This document shows positions 49,555-62,895 of a DNA stretch of 64,000 nucleotides, piece after piece. This DNA comes from Eriocheir sinensis (Eukaryota; Arthropoda; Malacostraca; Decapoda; Varunidae). Location of the stretch: contig NC_066534.1 of assembly GCF_024679095.1 (NCBI RefSeq), forward strand, positions 16,470,163-16,534,162. The letters are read 5' to 3'. The notes under the pieces are model-generated. The model saw only the letters and a list, made by a program, of their open reading frames with translations, made no database searches and had not been told where the DNA came from. How positions within the stretch are numbered: position 1 is the stretch's first letter; each line of letters opens with the position of its first letter. Position numbers and translations under genes: made by a program.

Positions 49555-49700
49555 ACACTTGATTGTTTTGGGGCCGGGCCAAACACTCCCCTCGCCGGTC
49601 TAATCCTCTTGGTCTGAAAACTCTGCCGCCTGAATGTGCATCGCCCTCGATCCTTGGGGCGGCGAGCGATGGGAGGCGGCGTGCGAAGGAAGGAGGAAGG
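49555..49700. other. Non-repetitive GC-balanced island
   Basis: Unique CpG-rich DNA (GGGGCCGGGCC, TCGCCGGTCTAATCC, GGGGCGGCGAGCGATGG) between a GGT repeat and a pyrimidine tract. Confidence 0.3.
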
Positions 49701-49724
49701 GAAGGAGCGAACGGTCAGCCTCTC

Positions 49725-50110
49725 TCTCCTCATTCTTCTTCCTTTGCTCATCTTCCTCTTCCTCTTATTTTTATTTTCTTGGTTTCCTCCTCTTCAGCTT
49801 CTTGTTCATGTTTTTGTTCTTGTTTTTGTTCTTGTTCTGTTAGTTCGAGTTCTTGCTTCTTTCATCCTTTTCATTCATGTTAGTTTTGTTCTTGTTCTTT
49901 TTTATCTTTTCGTTACTTTTCTTTTTTTTTTGTTCTTTTTTTTGTTCTTTTTGCATTGTTCTCGTTCTTTTTGTTTTCGTTCTTGCTCTTCTTGTTCTCG
50001 TTCTTATTTCTGGTCTTGTTTTTGTTCTTGTTCATTTTCTCTCTCCTCTCTTTCTTGTTCTGTCTTACTTTTTTCTTCATATTCCTCCTCCTCTTCTTCC
50101 TCCTGCTGCT
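49725..50110. repeat. TTGTTCTTG-rich degenerate repeat
   Basis: TTCTTGTT, TTTGTTCT and TCGTTCTT words recur with about 6-bp periodicity, T-rich on the + strand. Confidence 0.75.
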
Positions 50111-50254
50111 ACCGCTCGCTCACTACCACTTCGATGCTGCTAAAGACGTTGATTCCAGTACTCCACAAAGTACCCAAAATATCATCTCCCAAGGCTCCAA
50201 GATCATCAATAATTTACAAGTCCACGTTTTTGCGGTACCGTTTAATTTTTTGGC

Positions 50255-50820
50255 CTATTAACCCTCGTCGGTCTGGGCCTCGAAGCAGCAGCGGCGGCGG
50301 CAAGCAAACACGCGGGCCGAGTCCTGCCCGCGTAAGGGGAAAACATAGGGGGGAAAATTATAGTGATCTGGATGATACAACCCGCCGTGCTTCTTGGTGG
50401 AGGGCGCCCTTTACCGGCCACTAACGAGGGCCACGGGAAAGCGCCCCTTAGCGTACACCCTCAACTTAGCTTTCTAGTCCACAAAACGCGCAAAAAACGG
50501 CTCCGGGCGCGTCGTTAGGCTTCCGCGGCCTCCTAGTTCACGTGCAGCGGCTAATTACGTGAAAAACTGTCGGGGTGCACGCAGACCGCCGGGCCGGGTC
50601 AAGTGGTCTGTTTGTAACCCCCGAGCATCGCGCTGGACGCCTACGAGGCACACCTTTCATCACGGGGGATAATGCCCGGCCTGCAGCGCTCCGGTGGCCT
50701 CCGTGATGGCGCACAGGACACTAGAGAGAGGGAGAGGGTGAGAGAGGGAGGGAGAGAGCAGGGATTCCACGCCCCGTTTATATATATGGCGGCCGCGAGG
50801 TAAGCTAGAGGGAAGGTGTA
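50255..50820. other. Longest unique CpG-rich island (~560 bp)
   Basis: It is free of microsatellites except a GA-rich patch at 50722-50760, with many CpGs and words such as GCGGCTAATTACGTG, CTCGTCGGTCTGGG and GGCCGCGAGG. Composition is like a promoter or conserved noncoding element. The frames are short and I recognise no protein. Confidence 0.35.
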
Positions 50821-51037
50821 TAGGATCTAACTCTGGTGAATGTAGGGCGCTTTACCCCCCTTCAGCGGCATCAATGAGGGGGCGTAGGGCGGTAAGGAGG
50901 AGGAGTGAGTACAGATTTCCCCTTCCAGCCTACCCCCTCCCTCCAGGATGTGCAGAGCGGCCTGGATGCTGCGGTGTGGGATGAAATTTTGGCCGAAGGG
51001 AAGGAATAGAGAGTCCAAGTGTGTTTTGCATATGTTT

Positions 51038-51040
<3 letters not shown>

Positions 51041-51112
<72 letters not shown>

Positions 51113-51189
51113 AATATAAAACACCGAAAAATACATTAAATAAATACAAGTATCTCCCCCCCTCCCCCACTCACACCCACACCTACACA

Positions 51190-51237
<48 letters not shown>
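51041..51237. repeat. Inverted (GT)n ... (CA)n pair
   Basis: About 70 bp of GT (51041-51110) and about 45 bp of CA (51192-51237) separated by ~80 bp; the arms are complementary and could form a hairpin. Confidence 0.95.
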
Positions 51238-51238
<1 letters not shown>

Positions 51239-51559
51239 CGTACTGGCTGGTTAAATATCTAGCTGGCAGGCACCTCAACCCCTTCCAACCTAACCCCACC
51301 CAACTCAACATAACTCCACCCAACCTCACCTTCCCCGTCCCACCTTTCCCGCCCACCCAGCCCACCCGTCAGAGGCACTCCGCCCCGCCCTGTCCGCAGT
51401 ATTTTGCATAATTTCAAACTTGGGCGAAAAAGTTATACTCCATCTTGCTCCACTAAAATTGGAGATAATTCTGTTAAGTCTTCGTCCTAATCCCGCCCCG
51501 CGCCCGGCCGTGAGAACAGAACGTGTGGGGCGGGAATAATTCAACACCCACTGTCCTTT

Positions 51560-52190
51560 TAGGCCCTCCTTGAACCCCCCCCCTCCCCCGCCTACCTTTG
51601 CCACCCCGACCCATCCATTCCTATACCCTACCGCCCACCGCCCTTGTCGCACCTTCCCTTTCCGCCCATTTCCTTCCTCCGTCCCTATCCTCCTCTCCCC
51701 CTTTTCCTTCCCTTTCCTCCCCTTCCATTTCTCACTCCTCATCCGCCCCCTCCCCTTTCTCACTCTCCTTTCGTCCTTCCTCTTCCTTCTCCCCTTTCTG
51801 ACCGACCCCCCCCTTCCTCTTCCTCCTCCTCCTCTCTTCCTCCTACTCTTCCATCCTTCCTCCTTCCTTCCTCATTCCTTTCCTTCCTCCTCCTTCTCTT
51901 CCTCATTCCCCTTCCGCCTCCTCCTTACTTTCCTCCTACTCTTTCCATCCTTCCCCTTCCTCCTTCCCTTTCTCATTCCCATTCCTCCCCTCCCCTTCCT
52001 CCTCCCCTTTCCGCCCCTTCCCTACCTCATCCCCCTTCCGCCTCCTCCTCCCTTTCCTCCTACTCTTTCCATCCTTCCCTTCCTCCTTCCCTTTCTCATT
52101 CCCTTTCCGCCCCTTCCCTTCTTCCTCCCCTTTCCACCTTTCCCATTTCTCATCCACCTCTTCCGTCCCTCCCCTTCCGCCCATGAAGAT
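51560..52190. repeat. Polypyrimidine tract with ~115-bp repeats
   Basis: C/T-rich on the + strand; CTCCTACTCTTTCCATCCTTCC recurs near 51937 and 52056. Confidence 0.8.
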
Positions 52191-52463
52191 CCCTATCCCT
52201 GCCTATATCCTTACTATAACTACTGTTTTTCCCCTCCCCCTTCCTCTGTAACTACCCTAACAACCACGATCTCTATAACATGTCCCCCTTTCCCTGCCTC
52301 ATCAATGTCCCGTTCCTGTCACGTTCTTGTTCCGCCCTGGCAGTCTTTACCGCAGTGTACGTGCGTATTTTGAGATAACAAGGGAGTAAAGGAGGAACAA
52401 AAAGTCAGCTTCTCCAAGGGTCGGAACAAATAAGCGCTTTTTCAATGTTTTCAATACCTCGAG

Positions 52464-53035
52464 TTCCCATATTCTCAAACCTTTCGGAGCCAAAGTACAC
52501 CTATTTGACAAGGATTTCCTAGGTGTTTGGGGTATTTCCATGGGTAGTTTAATGGCCCTAGTGATTGTGTAACCCTTCTTTTACCACCATATACATACCC
52601 AGCCATTCTTCTGTTCCCATATTCTCAAACCTTCTGGCGCCAAAGTACACCTATTTGACAAGGCTTTCGTAGGTGTGTGGGGATTTCCATGGGTAGTTTA
52701 ATGGCCCTAGTGATAGTGTAACCCTTCTTTTACCACCATATACATAACCAGCCACTCTTCTGTTCCCATATTCTCAAACCTTTCGGAGCCAAAGTACACC
52801 TATTTGACAAGGCTTTCGTAGGTGTTTGAGGCATTTCCTGGGGTAGTTTAATGGCCCTAGTGATTGTGTAACCCTTCTTTTACCACCATATACATAACCA
52901 GCCACTCTTCTGTTCCCATATTCTCAAACCTTCTGGCGCCAAAGTACACCTATTTGACAAGGCTTTCGTAGGTGTTTGAGGCATTTCCATGGGTAGTTTA
53001 ATAGCCCTAGTGATAGTGTGATCCTTCTTCTGTGC
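52464..53035 (+). repeat. 150-bp tandem repeat, ~3.8 copies
   Basis: TTCCCATATTCTCAAACCTT starts at 52464, 52614, 52763 and 52913 (spacing 150, 149, 150). Units share GCCAAAGTACACCTATTTGA, GTAGTTTAATGGCCCTAGTG and CTTTTACCACCATATACATA. Confidence 0.95.
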
Positions 53036-53187
53036 CATGAATATGAAAACCCACTCATTATAACCCGATTAATCTCATTTTTGGGCTTTGGATTTAGGTG
53101 ACATGAGAGATGGAAGCGTTCGAGAGTACCGGCCATGTTCACTTTGTCTCTGTTTCTCCCATTGTTGCTGTCACCTCTACCTCAGTG

Positions 53188-53233
<46 letters not shown>
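53188..53233. repeat. (CA)n microsatellite
   Basis: About 45 bp of CA. Confidence 0.97.
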
Positions 53234-53235
<2 letters not shown>

Positions 53236-53309
53236 ATTATATATATTCTTTATTGCTATCATATTTAAAACTTCGCAATGGTCTATTTTTATCACCACCT
53301 CCACAACCA

Positions 53310-53392
53310 GGAGCGGCGAGTAGCGGGCTTTTTTTATTATTGTTTCCCTTTTTTGTGTGCCCTTGAGCTGTCACCTTTGTTGTGAAAAAAAA
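53310..53392 (+). repeat. Dispersed ~80-bp repeat with GCCCTTGAGCTGT core
   Basis: GGCGAGTAGCGGGC, T-run, ATTATTGTTTCCC, then GCCCTTGAGCTGTCACCT and TTGTGAAAAA. Closest match to the 40731 copy. Confidence 0.75.
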
Positions 53393-53579
53393 AAAAACTA
53401 CCGCAGTCATCGCCAGTAGCTGCCAAGTCACCCTCACCATTGTCACCGCCACCCTCATTGCCACCTCATCATCATTGGTCAGTATCATCACCACCATCAC
53501 CACGACCACCATCATAAGCATCTATTATCTCCCCTTTTAATGGTTTCGTTCTTAAAGCAATACAGTTGATATGAAGGTC

Positions 53580-53870
53580 TTTTTTTTTTTTTTTTTACGT
53601 CGCGGCCTATTGCGCCGTTAAGCTTTTTCACTGGTGGGGGCATGATGGTCGGCCCAGCCCATTGTGGTGCAGGCGAGTGTTTATAGCGGCGCCATCTCTT
53701 TGGAGAGGTAATCTAGAGGCCGGGTTGATAGGTGGTCTTCAGGGCAGCATGTGGGTAGTCTGTGGCCACTCGGCGGTGACTGAAAAATCCCAGCTGTGAT
53801 TCGAACCCGCGTCTCTCCTGCATCTCCCGGACGCGGCGCCGGCTCGCTAACCACTCAGCCACCGCCTCCC
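53580..53870 (-). mobile_element. tRNA-derived SINE, ~290 bp, with poly(A) tail
   Basis: On the minus strand the head GGAGGCGGTGGCTGAGTGG holds a Pol III A box (TGGCTGAGTGG, 53861-53851) and a B box (GGTTCGAATCA, 53807-53797), about 45 bp apart. A ~190-bp tRNA-unrelated body follows, ending in a 17-nt A tail (T run 53580-53596 on +). A second partial head (22 bp, 53872-53891) abuts the first. Target-site duplications were not clear. Confidence 0.85.
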
Positions 53871-53989
53871 CAACCACTCAGCCACCGCCTCTACTTTTTT
53901 TTTATATACCTTCCTCTGTTTCTATTTCTGTAACCTCTCTTTCTTCCCTAAATCACCCTCCTACCCTTTCGTTGTTTTCCTCTCGTCTT

Positions 53990-56305
<2,316 letters not shown>

Positions 56306-56308
56306 CTT

Positions 56309-56348
56309 TGTGTGTGTGTGTGTGTGTGCGTGTGTGTGTGTGTGTGTG
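56309..56348. repeat. (GT)n microsatellite
   Basis: About 40 bp of GT with one CG interruption. Confidence 0.95.
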
Positions 56349-56734
56349 ATTATATACATAGTGAAGTCCTTTTCCCTCCTAATCACCTAATCTTCTTTTC
56401 TCCCTCTCACTCAATTTCTCCATTTTTCTTCCTATTTAATTTCAAGCAAGCAACTCTTATTTCCCTTACTTGCTCTTTTGACCGCTATCTTTTCCTTTCT
56501 ATATGCTTTCCAGAACTTAATTTCTCCTTTTTCTCATTAATACATCCTTCCTTTTCTTCTTTCCCTCTCTCTTATTTCTCTTAATCTCTTACTTCTATAA
56601 TTCTTCCTCTCCTATTCTTTCATTTCTCACCATGTTTTTCTATACTGCCCTTTATTTCTCACTTTCGGATCTGCTTCCTCCCCTCCTTCTCCCCGTCAGA
56701 ACGAGATAGTGTGAGGTAAAATGCTTCAATCTCA

Positions 56735-57125
56735 CTGCCCTGCCCTACCCTACCCATACTCTGCCCTACACTCTGGCCTACCCTTCTCTGCATTCTACCC
56801 AACACCCAGCTAAATACTCTACCTAACACTCTACCCTGCCCTACCCTGTCCTACCCTACCCATACTCTGCCCTACACTCTAGCCTACCCTTACACTCTAC
56901 CCAACACACTACCCTACACTGTCTCACACCCTTCCACATTCTCTGCGATACCCTGCCTAACACTTTGCTCAAAACTCACCCCTGCACACTACGCCACTCC
57001 GCCCTATCTTTCCCTACACTACCTTACACTCCACCACTCACACTCTCCTACACACCCTGCCCTGCACTCTGCCTTACACTTTGCCCTTCACTCTACTCAA
57101 TACTGCCCAACATTGTCCTACACAC
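56735..57125. repeat. CTACCCTGCC-type minisatellite
   Basis: CTGCCCTACCCTACCCATACTC, CTACACTCT and CTACCCAACAC words recur. A ~100-bp repeat is visible (CCTACCCATACTCTGCCCTA at about 56748 and 56856). Confidence 0.85.
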
Positions 57126-57415
57126 CCCGACACAAATACCACCACCCGCCCGTCACGTCCGCCTGTACTGCCCGGGACTCACTTAACCAAATAGAGGTTC
57201 GCAGCGCTGCCACCACCGACCGGGCCTCCTCCCCCTCCTCCTCCCCCTCCAGGCCTTCGTCACGGGTGGAGGGACGGGGCGGGACCTTCAGCGTCGGGTC
57301 CACACAGTTTTCCCTCCAAGCACAGTAGAGAGAGAGAGGGAGAGAGGGAGGAAGAGAGGGAGGGTCGTCCGTGGCCATCAGAGGCGTGCGTGAATACAGT
57401 CCAATCAGAACGATG

Positions 57416-57950
57416 GTAGAGGAGGAGGAGGAGGAGGAGGAGGAGGGTGGATGGCTGTCGCTGGAGGGAAGAAGAGTGAATGGGTGGGAAAGAGATGGGA
57501 AGGGAGGGGAACGACGGTGTAGGAGGAAGAGGAGGGGAAGGAGGAAGATGAAGAGGAGGAAAAGAATAAGAGACGAGAGAAGACAAATAGGATGAGAATG
57601 AGAGGAGAAAGGGAAGGAAAGAAGAACCATGTTGAAGTAGTATTAGTATTATTAGTAGTAGTAGTAGTGGAAGTATTGGTGGTAGTAGTAGTAGTAGTGG
57701 TAGTGGTAGTGGTAGTAGTAGCAATAGTAAGAGGAGGAGGAGGAGGAGGAGGAGGAGAAACATTGATGGCTATCGCTGGAGGAGAGAAAAGGAGAGAAAA
57801 GGAAAGGAGAGGGGAGGAGAGAGGAGGATGGAAAGGAGGAAGAAGGCAGCAAGGACAGGGAAGGGAAGGGGAGAGAAGGGAATAGAGAGAAGGGAGGCAG
57901 AGGGAGAGAGAGGGAGAAGGACTGAAGACCGCGCGAGGTAGGTTGGGGTG
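57416..57950. repeat. Purine-rich tract with (GGA)n and (AGT)n
   Basis: GGA at 57418-57447 and 57731-57759, and AGT repeats at 57636-57728. Confidence 0.88.
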
Positions 57951-58179
57951 AGTCTTTTTTATATTCAGTCTTGGTATATCTATATTTTGGGCTTCGTTTT
58001 AGGTCCCTGGTGATGATTGGTGCGTGGCTGGGAGGGGAGGGGAGGTGGGAGGCGGGGAGAAGAGGGGAGAGAGGGGAGAGGGAGCTGTCAGAATGGGGGG
58101 CAGTAGCGTCTGTGGGGGACTGTGTTTGTATGTATGTATGTATGTATCAGCGTGTAAGAGAAAGGGAGAGAGGATAACC

Positions 58180-58217
58180 GGCCTCTTGCAGACTCCTTAC
58201 GTTCTTATGTTCTTATG
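58180..58217 (+). repeat. Dispersed short repeat (copy 2)
   Basis: TTGCAGACTCCTTACGTTCT followed by TATGTTCTTATG, as at the left edge of the window (59-97). Confidence 0.6.
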
Positions 58218-58224
58218 GGAGAGG

Positions 58225-58792
58225 AAGAAGGTTGCAAGAAGGACGAGGAGGAAAGAAGGGATTGAGGGAGGGTGAGGCGTGAAGGAATGGAGAGAGAGTT
58301 AGATGATGAATGAAAAGGAGGAGGAGGAGGAGGAGGAGGAGGAGGAAAGCAAGGAGGGAGGTCGGAGTGAAGTGAGAGAAATGAAAAAAAGAATGGAGGT
58401 AAGAGGAAATTAAGTCTAAAAGGGAATAGGGAAGTGAATAAGGTGGAGGATGAAAAAAAGGGAAAGAAGTCGAGACGAAGAACAGAGAACAAGAGAAAGA
58501 AGAAAGGCAAGGAGAAGGAGAAATAGGAGAAGGAGGTGGAAGATGAGGGAGAGAGAGAGTAGAAAGACAAAATGAGGGAATGGAAAAAAGGCAAAAGGAC
58601 AGAACGAGAGAATTATAACATATGATTTACGTGGAAACAGAAAGGAAGGAAGGAAGGAAGGAAGGAAGGAAGGAAGAAGGGAAGGAGGGAAGGAAGGAGG
58701 AGAGTAGTGGCGCCGAGGTAATAATTGAGGAAAAAAAAATGGAAAATGTGAAAAAATGTAATTAAGTTGTGAGGCGAAAATGAAAGAAATGG

Positions 58793-58861
<69 letters not shown>
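58225..58861. repeat. Polypurine tract with (GGA)n, (GGAA)n and (AG)n
   Basis: GGA at 58316-58345, GGAA at 58643-58673 and a ~65-bp AG run at 58797-58861. Confidence 0.9.
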
Positions 58862-58864
<3 letters not shown>

Positions 58865-59059
58865 ATATAACACATCAAGAACCTTCCGAACTACAACAAC
58901 AACAACAGCAACAACAATTTACATAGTCTGCAAATCTATCAAGTAAAAACAAAACAAAAAAACAATCAAACAATTCTTAAACAAAAAATCTAAGAGTGAA
59001 AACAACAACAAAAAAAGATACAAAAGAACAAAAAATCACAGTAAAACGAAATAATATAA

Positions 59060-59520
59060 AGATAAGGAAGAGAAAGAGGAAGAGGAGGAAGAGAAAGAGG
59101 AAGAGGAGGAAGGAGAGAGAGCCTAGCAATATTTACGAGGGAGAGATGACGGAGAGACAAGAGGAGACCAAGAGGACGTTTGGTAAGTGGGGACAATCAC
59201 CTAAGTAAGAGGAGGAACCGGAAGTAAGAGGAGGGAGAGGGAGAGAGGGAGAGGGAGACAGAGGGAAAGGAAAAAAAGAAGGAAGAGGAGAGGAAGGGAC
59301 GGTGACAAGGAAGCAATGAGGGATTAAGGAGGGAAGTGAATGAGAGAGGGAGAAAAGGAGGAGGAGGAGGAGGAGGAAGAGGAGGAGGAGGAGGAAAAGG
59401 AGACGGAGAGGAGAGAAAACAAGAGAATTCAAACTTATGAGGAAGAGGGGAATGAGGAAGAGGAGGAGGAGGAGGAGGAGGAGGAGGAAGAGGAGGAGGA
59501 AGACGAGGAAGGAAGATAAG
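59060..59520. repeat. Polypurine tract with (GGA)n; left arm of inverted repeat
   Basis: A/G-rich on + with GGA runs. The segment 59399-59480 is a perfect reverse complement of about 60080-60160. Confidence 0.88.
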
Positions 59521-59754
59521 ATAGAACATTCACATAAAGAACTTGAACCTAATCTAGATATATTTTTTTTTCTTCCTTATGGCAAAACGTGGAAAGGAAA
59601 AGAGATAGATGGATAGATAGACAGACAGATAGATAGATAGATAGAAAGGTATGCATAGATAGAGAATAGAAGACAAATAGATAGGAAGGAAGCAAAGAGC
59701 GTAAAGTAGAATGCAAAACAGAAAATGGTAAAACAACAAAATCTAACATATGGA

Positions 59755-60200
59755 TGATTGAATGTTCCCTGGTCCTCCTCCTCCTCCTCCTCCTCCTCCT
59801 CTTCCTCCTCCTCCTCCTGCCCCTCAATCTTCTTTTTTGTATGGCTGAATGTTCTCTTGTCCTCCTCCTCCTCCTCCTCCTCCTCCTCCTCCTCCTCTTT
59901 CCTCCTTCTCCTCTCAATGCTGATTTCTGTTGTTTCCCTTCCTTCCTGTTTCTCCTTTTACGCTACTTCTTCCTTTCTTCCTCTTTCTTCTCCTCCTCTT
60001 CCTCTTCCTCCTCCTCATAGTAAGGCTGAATTCTCTTGTTTTCCCTCATTGTTTTCCTCTACTTCTTCTTTCTCCTCCTCTCTCCTCCTCCTCCTCCTCT
60101 TCCTCATTCCCCTCTTCCTCATAAGTTTGAATTCTCTTGTTTTCTCTCCTCTCCGTCTCCTCCTCCTCCTCCTCCTCCTCCTCCTCCTCCTCCTCCTTAT
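59755..60200 (+). repeat. ~90-100-bp tandem units with (TCC)n; right arm of inverted repeat
   Basis: Five diverged units each start with a CTGAATTCTCTTGTTTTCC-like word (about 59755, 59842, 59920, 60024 and 60124) followed by TCC repeats. Confidence 0.85.
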
Positions 60201-60309
60201 TGATTTACGCGCGGTGTTTGGGAAGCAGCGATAACAGTGAGGGGCGAGAGAGAGGATTTTAGAGTGACGCATTTAGTATATTCACACTTTTTTATTCTCT
60301 TTCATCCCT

Positions 60310-60312
<3 letters not shown>

Positions 60313-60381
<69 letters not shown>
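60313..60381. repeat. (CT)n microsatellite
   Basis: About 69 bp of CT. Confidence 0.97.
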
Positions 60382-60384
<3 letters not shown>

Positions 60385-60465
60385 GATGACGTGAATGGAA
60401 CAAAAAGAGAAAAAAATATTGTTGAATGGAAAATAACAGAATGTGGGAATTGAATAAAATGTGTG

Positions 60466-60466
<1 letters not shown>

Positions 60467-60507
<41 letters not shown>

Positions 60508-60641
60508 CTCCTGGTTGATGAGGCCAGACCAGCAATTACTAGGCATCACCACAACCACCACCACCACCACCACCACCACTACCACAACCATCATCACCAC
60601 TAACCTTAACTCCAACGCTATCCACAAATATAATGAACACG

Positions 60642-60694
<53 letters not shown>
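60467..60694. repeat. (GT)n, (ACC)n and (AAT)n microsatellites
   Basis: GT at 60467-60506, CCA/ACC at 60547-60600 and AAT/TAA at 60641-60694. Confidence 0.95.
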
Positions 60695-60695
<1 letters not shown>

Positions 60696-60744
60696 GGCAC
60701 AATAATTACACTATCCTACATAATAACATAATAACGACACTGAA

Positions 60745-60995
60745 GAGAGGGAGGAGGAGGAGGAGGAGAGAGAGAGAGAGGAGAGAGAGAGAGGGAGGGA
60801 GAGAGAGAAGGAAGGAAGGAGGGAGAAGGGGTAAAGAACAAGAGGAAGGGAAGGAGGAAGGAAGAGAGGGAGGGAGAGAGGGAGGTAGGAAGGAGGAGAA
60901 AGGGATGAAGAGCGAGAGAAAGGGAGGGAAGAAGGAGGAAGGGGTAAAGAGCAAGAGAAGGGGAAGAAGGAAGGAAGAGAGGAAGGGAAGGAGAG
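60745..60995. repeat. Polypurine tract
   Basis: A/G-rich with AGAGGGAGGGAG-like words; a ~70-bp piece (GAAGGAGGAAGG.GTAAAGA.CAAGAG) is repeated at about 60810 and 60930. Confidence 0.8.
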
Positions 60996-61310
60996 AGACC
61001 GGCTCGCTACCTCTCCCTACCTCGCTTGAACTAAGACCCAGGAAGTAGACAGGGACAGATAGATAGACAAAGGCAGGAAGAGATAGACATAGGCAAATAG
61101 ATAAATAGATAGATGGATAAAAAGACTGACATGGTTCTTTAATGGCAGGACTTAACGTAATACATGATAATTAAAATACACAATACAAATCTTGCGTTCA
61201 GCGTGATAGCTAGAACAGTACAGCATAAGTAGTAACAATAGATATAATAGACATAGTAAAATAGAAGCAGAGATTACTTAGACTAAAACAGGCATAAGTA
61301 TAACACAGAT

Positions 61311-61311
<1 letters not shown>

Positions 61312-61363
<52 letters not shown>
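61312..61363. repeat. (CA)n microsatellite
   Basis: About 52 bp of CA. Confidence 0.97.
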
Positions 61364-61368
<5 letters not shown>

Positions 61369-61656
61369 GCCCCCTCTCTCCCCCACAAGCACGTAGTCTC
61401 CCCTCTCCTCCCCACCCACACACAACCACACCTCCCCACAGTACGTGCCCTCCTCCCCCTTTCCCGTCTGCCCTAATTTCCAAGGACGAAAAACTCTGAG
61501 CGAAAAATTACGTCGGGTGTGAGCCATAATGAGGGCGTCGAGGGAAATTGTCTCCTGCGCCAACATAAACACAAACAAACACAACACTCACACAAACGCA
61601 AGCACAAAAATAATAGTGTTGGTGGTATAATTTCTTCTAAAACTCCCCTTTGTGTG

Positions 61657-61661
<5 letters not shown>

Positions 61662-61719
<58 letters not shown>
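61662..61719. repeat. (GT)n microsatellite
   Basis: About 58 bp of GT. Confidence 0.97.
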
Positions 61720-61720
<1 letters not shown>

Positions 61721-61872
61721 ATTATCCCCGTTTTGTGGCGGTGATACGCGGGAAGGAGGGAGGAAGAGAAGGAGGGAAGGAGAGGGCCGGCCAGCAGTAT
61801 ATTTCTCGTATTAGATCAATGTCGGCAATGCGTGACCGTAGAGTTCGGAAAACATGTGAATCTGGTCTTCTC

Positions 61873-62121
61873 TTAACCCCTTGAATGCGGATTTTCTACA
61901 GTCAGACCTCACCAAGATTCTAGAATGGAGCAAAAAGTGGCTGTTACAATTCAATGAAGAAAAATGTAAAGTCCTGCACAATGGGAGGGGATATCCAGCA
62001 CTCCAGTACCACATGGGAAACACTCCACTATCCACCACAGAGGCAGAGAAAGACCCGGGACTACATGTCACCAGGCTACCAGGGAAGGCCAAATCCGTGC
62101 CAATCGCAGCGGACGGGTTAA
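61873..62121 (+). mobile_element. TTAA-flanked short element carrying an RT fragment (copy 2)
   Basis: TTAA at 61873-61876 and 62118-62121 brackets 249 bp. The ends, each read inward, are CCCCTTGAATGCGGATTTTC and CCCGTCCGCTGCGATTGG, imperfect inverted repeats that share CCC.T....TGCG. The + strand encodes LEWSKKWLLQFNEEKCKV and a TTEAEKDPG motif, matching the post-catalytic part of jockey/CR1-type RT. It has the same boundaries as copy 1 but keeps ~37 bp more internally. Confidence 0.6.
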
Positions 62122-62512
62122 TGTCTCCTCTTCCTCCACCGTACGATAACCAGAATAAGAGCGAGTTCATAAGATAAGCATACACCCTTCTCGTTACATC
62201 AGTGTCAGCGGTGCGTTTCTACTTAGGACATATATGAGTGATCCACATCCTCTTTCACCAACTTTTCTTCTCGCAGTCCATCGCACATTAATCAGATGAC
62301 TCGTAACACGCCAGAGCTGGGTAATGACATATCGTTCTGCTCACATCAATGCCGGTGGTGTGTTTCCGAACCATTGCAGTTAAATCAAGGTAACTTCAGA
62401 AACAGCCCCCGTCCACATGAGCTAAGCATCCCAGAGCGTGATTCAACTTTACCAAACATAGATGGCATGTGGATTAGCCTATTAAATGCAGTCAACGGGG
62501 AAGCGGGAAGCA

Positions 62513-62835
62513 TATTTTCAGAGTTGATACAAGCGGAGTAGAGTGAAACATGACCGATCAACCCTCTGTCTATCTCTCCCTCTCTCTTTTCCTGTTAACA
62601 TACACGGCAAATACTCCCTTACTTGTGGATTATGAAACGGGGAAACAGGAATATACTAGGAGTTAACACAAATGGAGTAGAGTGAAACAGGACTGATCAA
62701 CCCTCTCTATGCCTCTCTCCCTCTCCGTTTCCTGTTAACATACACGGCAAATACTCCCTTACTTGTGGATTATGAAACGGGGAAACAGGAATATTCTGAG
62801 TTAATACAAATAGAATGACACGTGACCGATCAACC
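62513..62835 (+). repeat. 139-bp tandem repeat, ~2.3 copies
   Basis: GAGTAGAGTGAAAC at 62536 and 62675. The copies share TCCTGTTAACATACACGGCA and TTGTGGATTATGAAACGGGG; a partial third copy starts at about 62800. Confidence 0.93.
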
Positions 62836-62895
62836 ATATCATTCTACCCATCACTGTCTGTCCGTCTGTCTCTCTCCTCTGTCCACCCACACCAC

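Noticed and set aside
53797..53870. Possible tRNA gene on the minus strand
   Set aside because: A and B boxes are present, but the sequence continues into a SINE body with an A tail and does not form a full acceptor stem in the sequence I can pair.
61881..62177. 98-codon frame as a cellular gene
   Set aside because: Its recognisable part is a reverse-transcriptase fragment within a TTAA-flanked element; the end is read-through.
62296..62541. 81-codon frame of normal composition
   Set aside because: It has no recognisable motif and no paralogue, promoter or splice evidence; it overlaps the start of a 139-bp tandem repeat.
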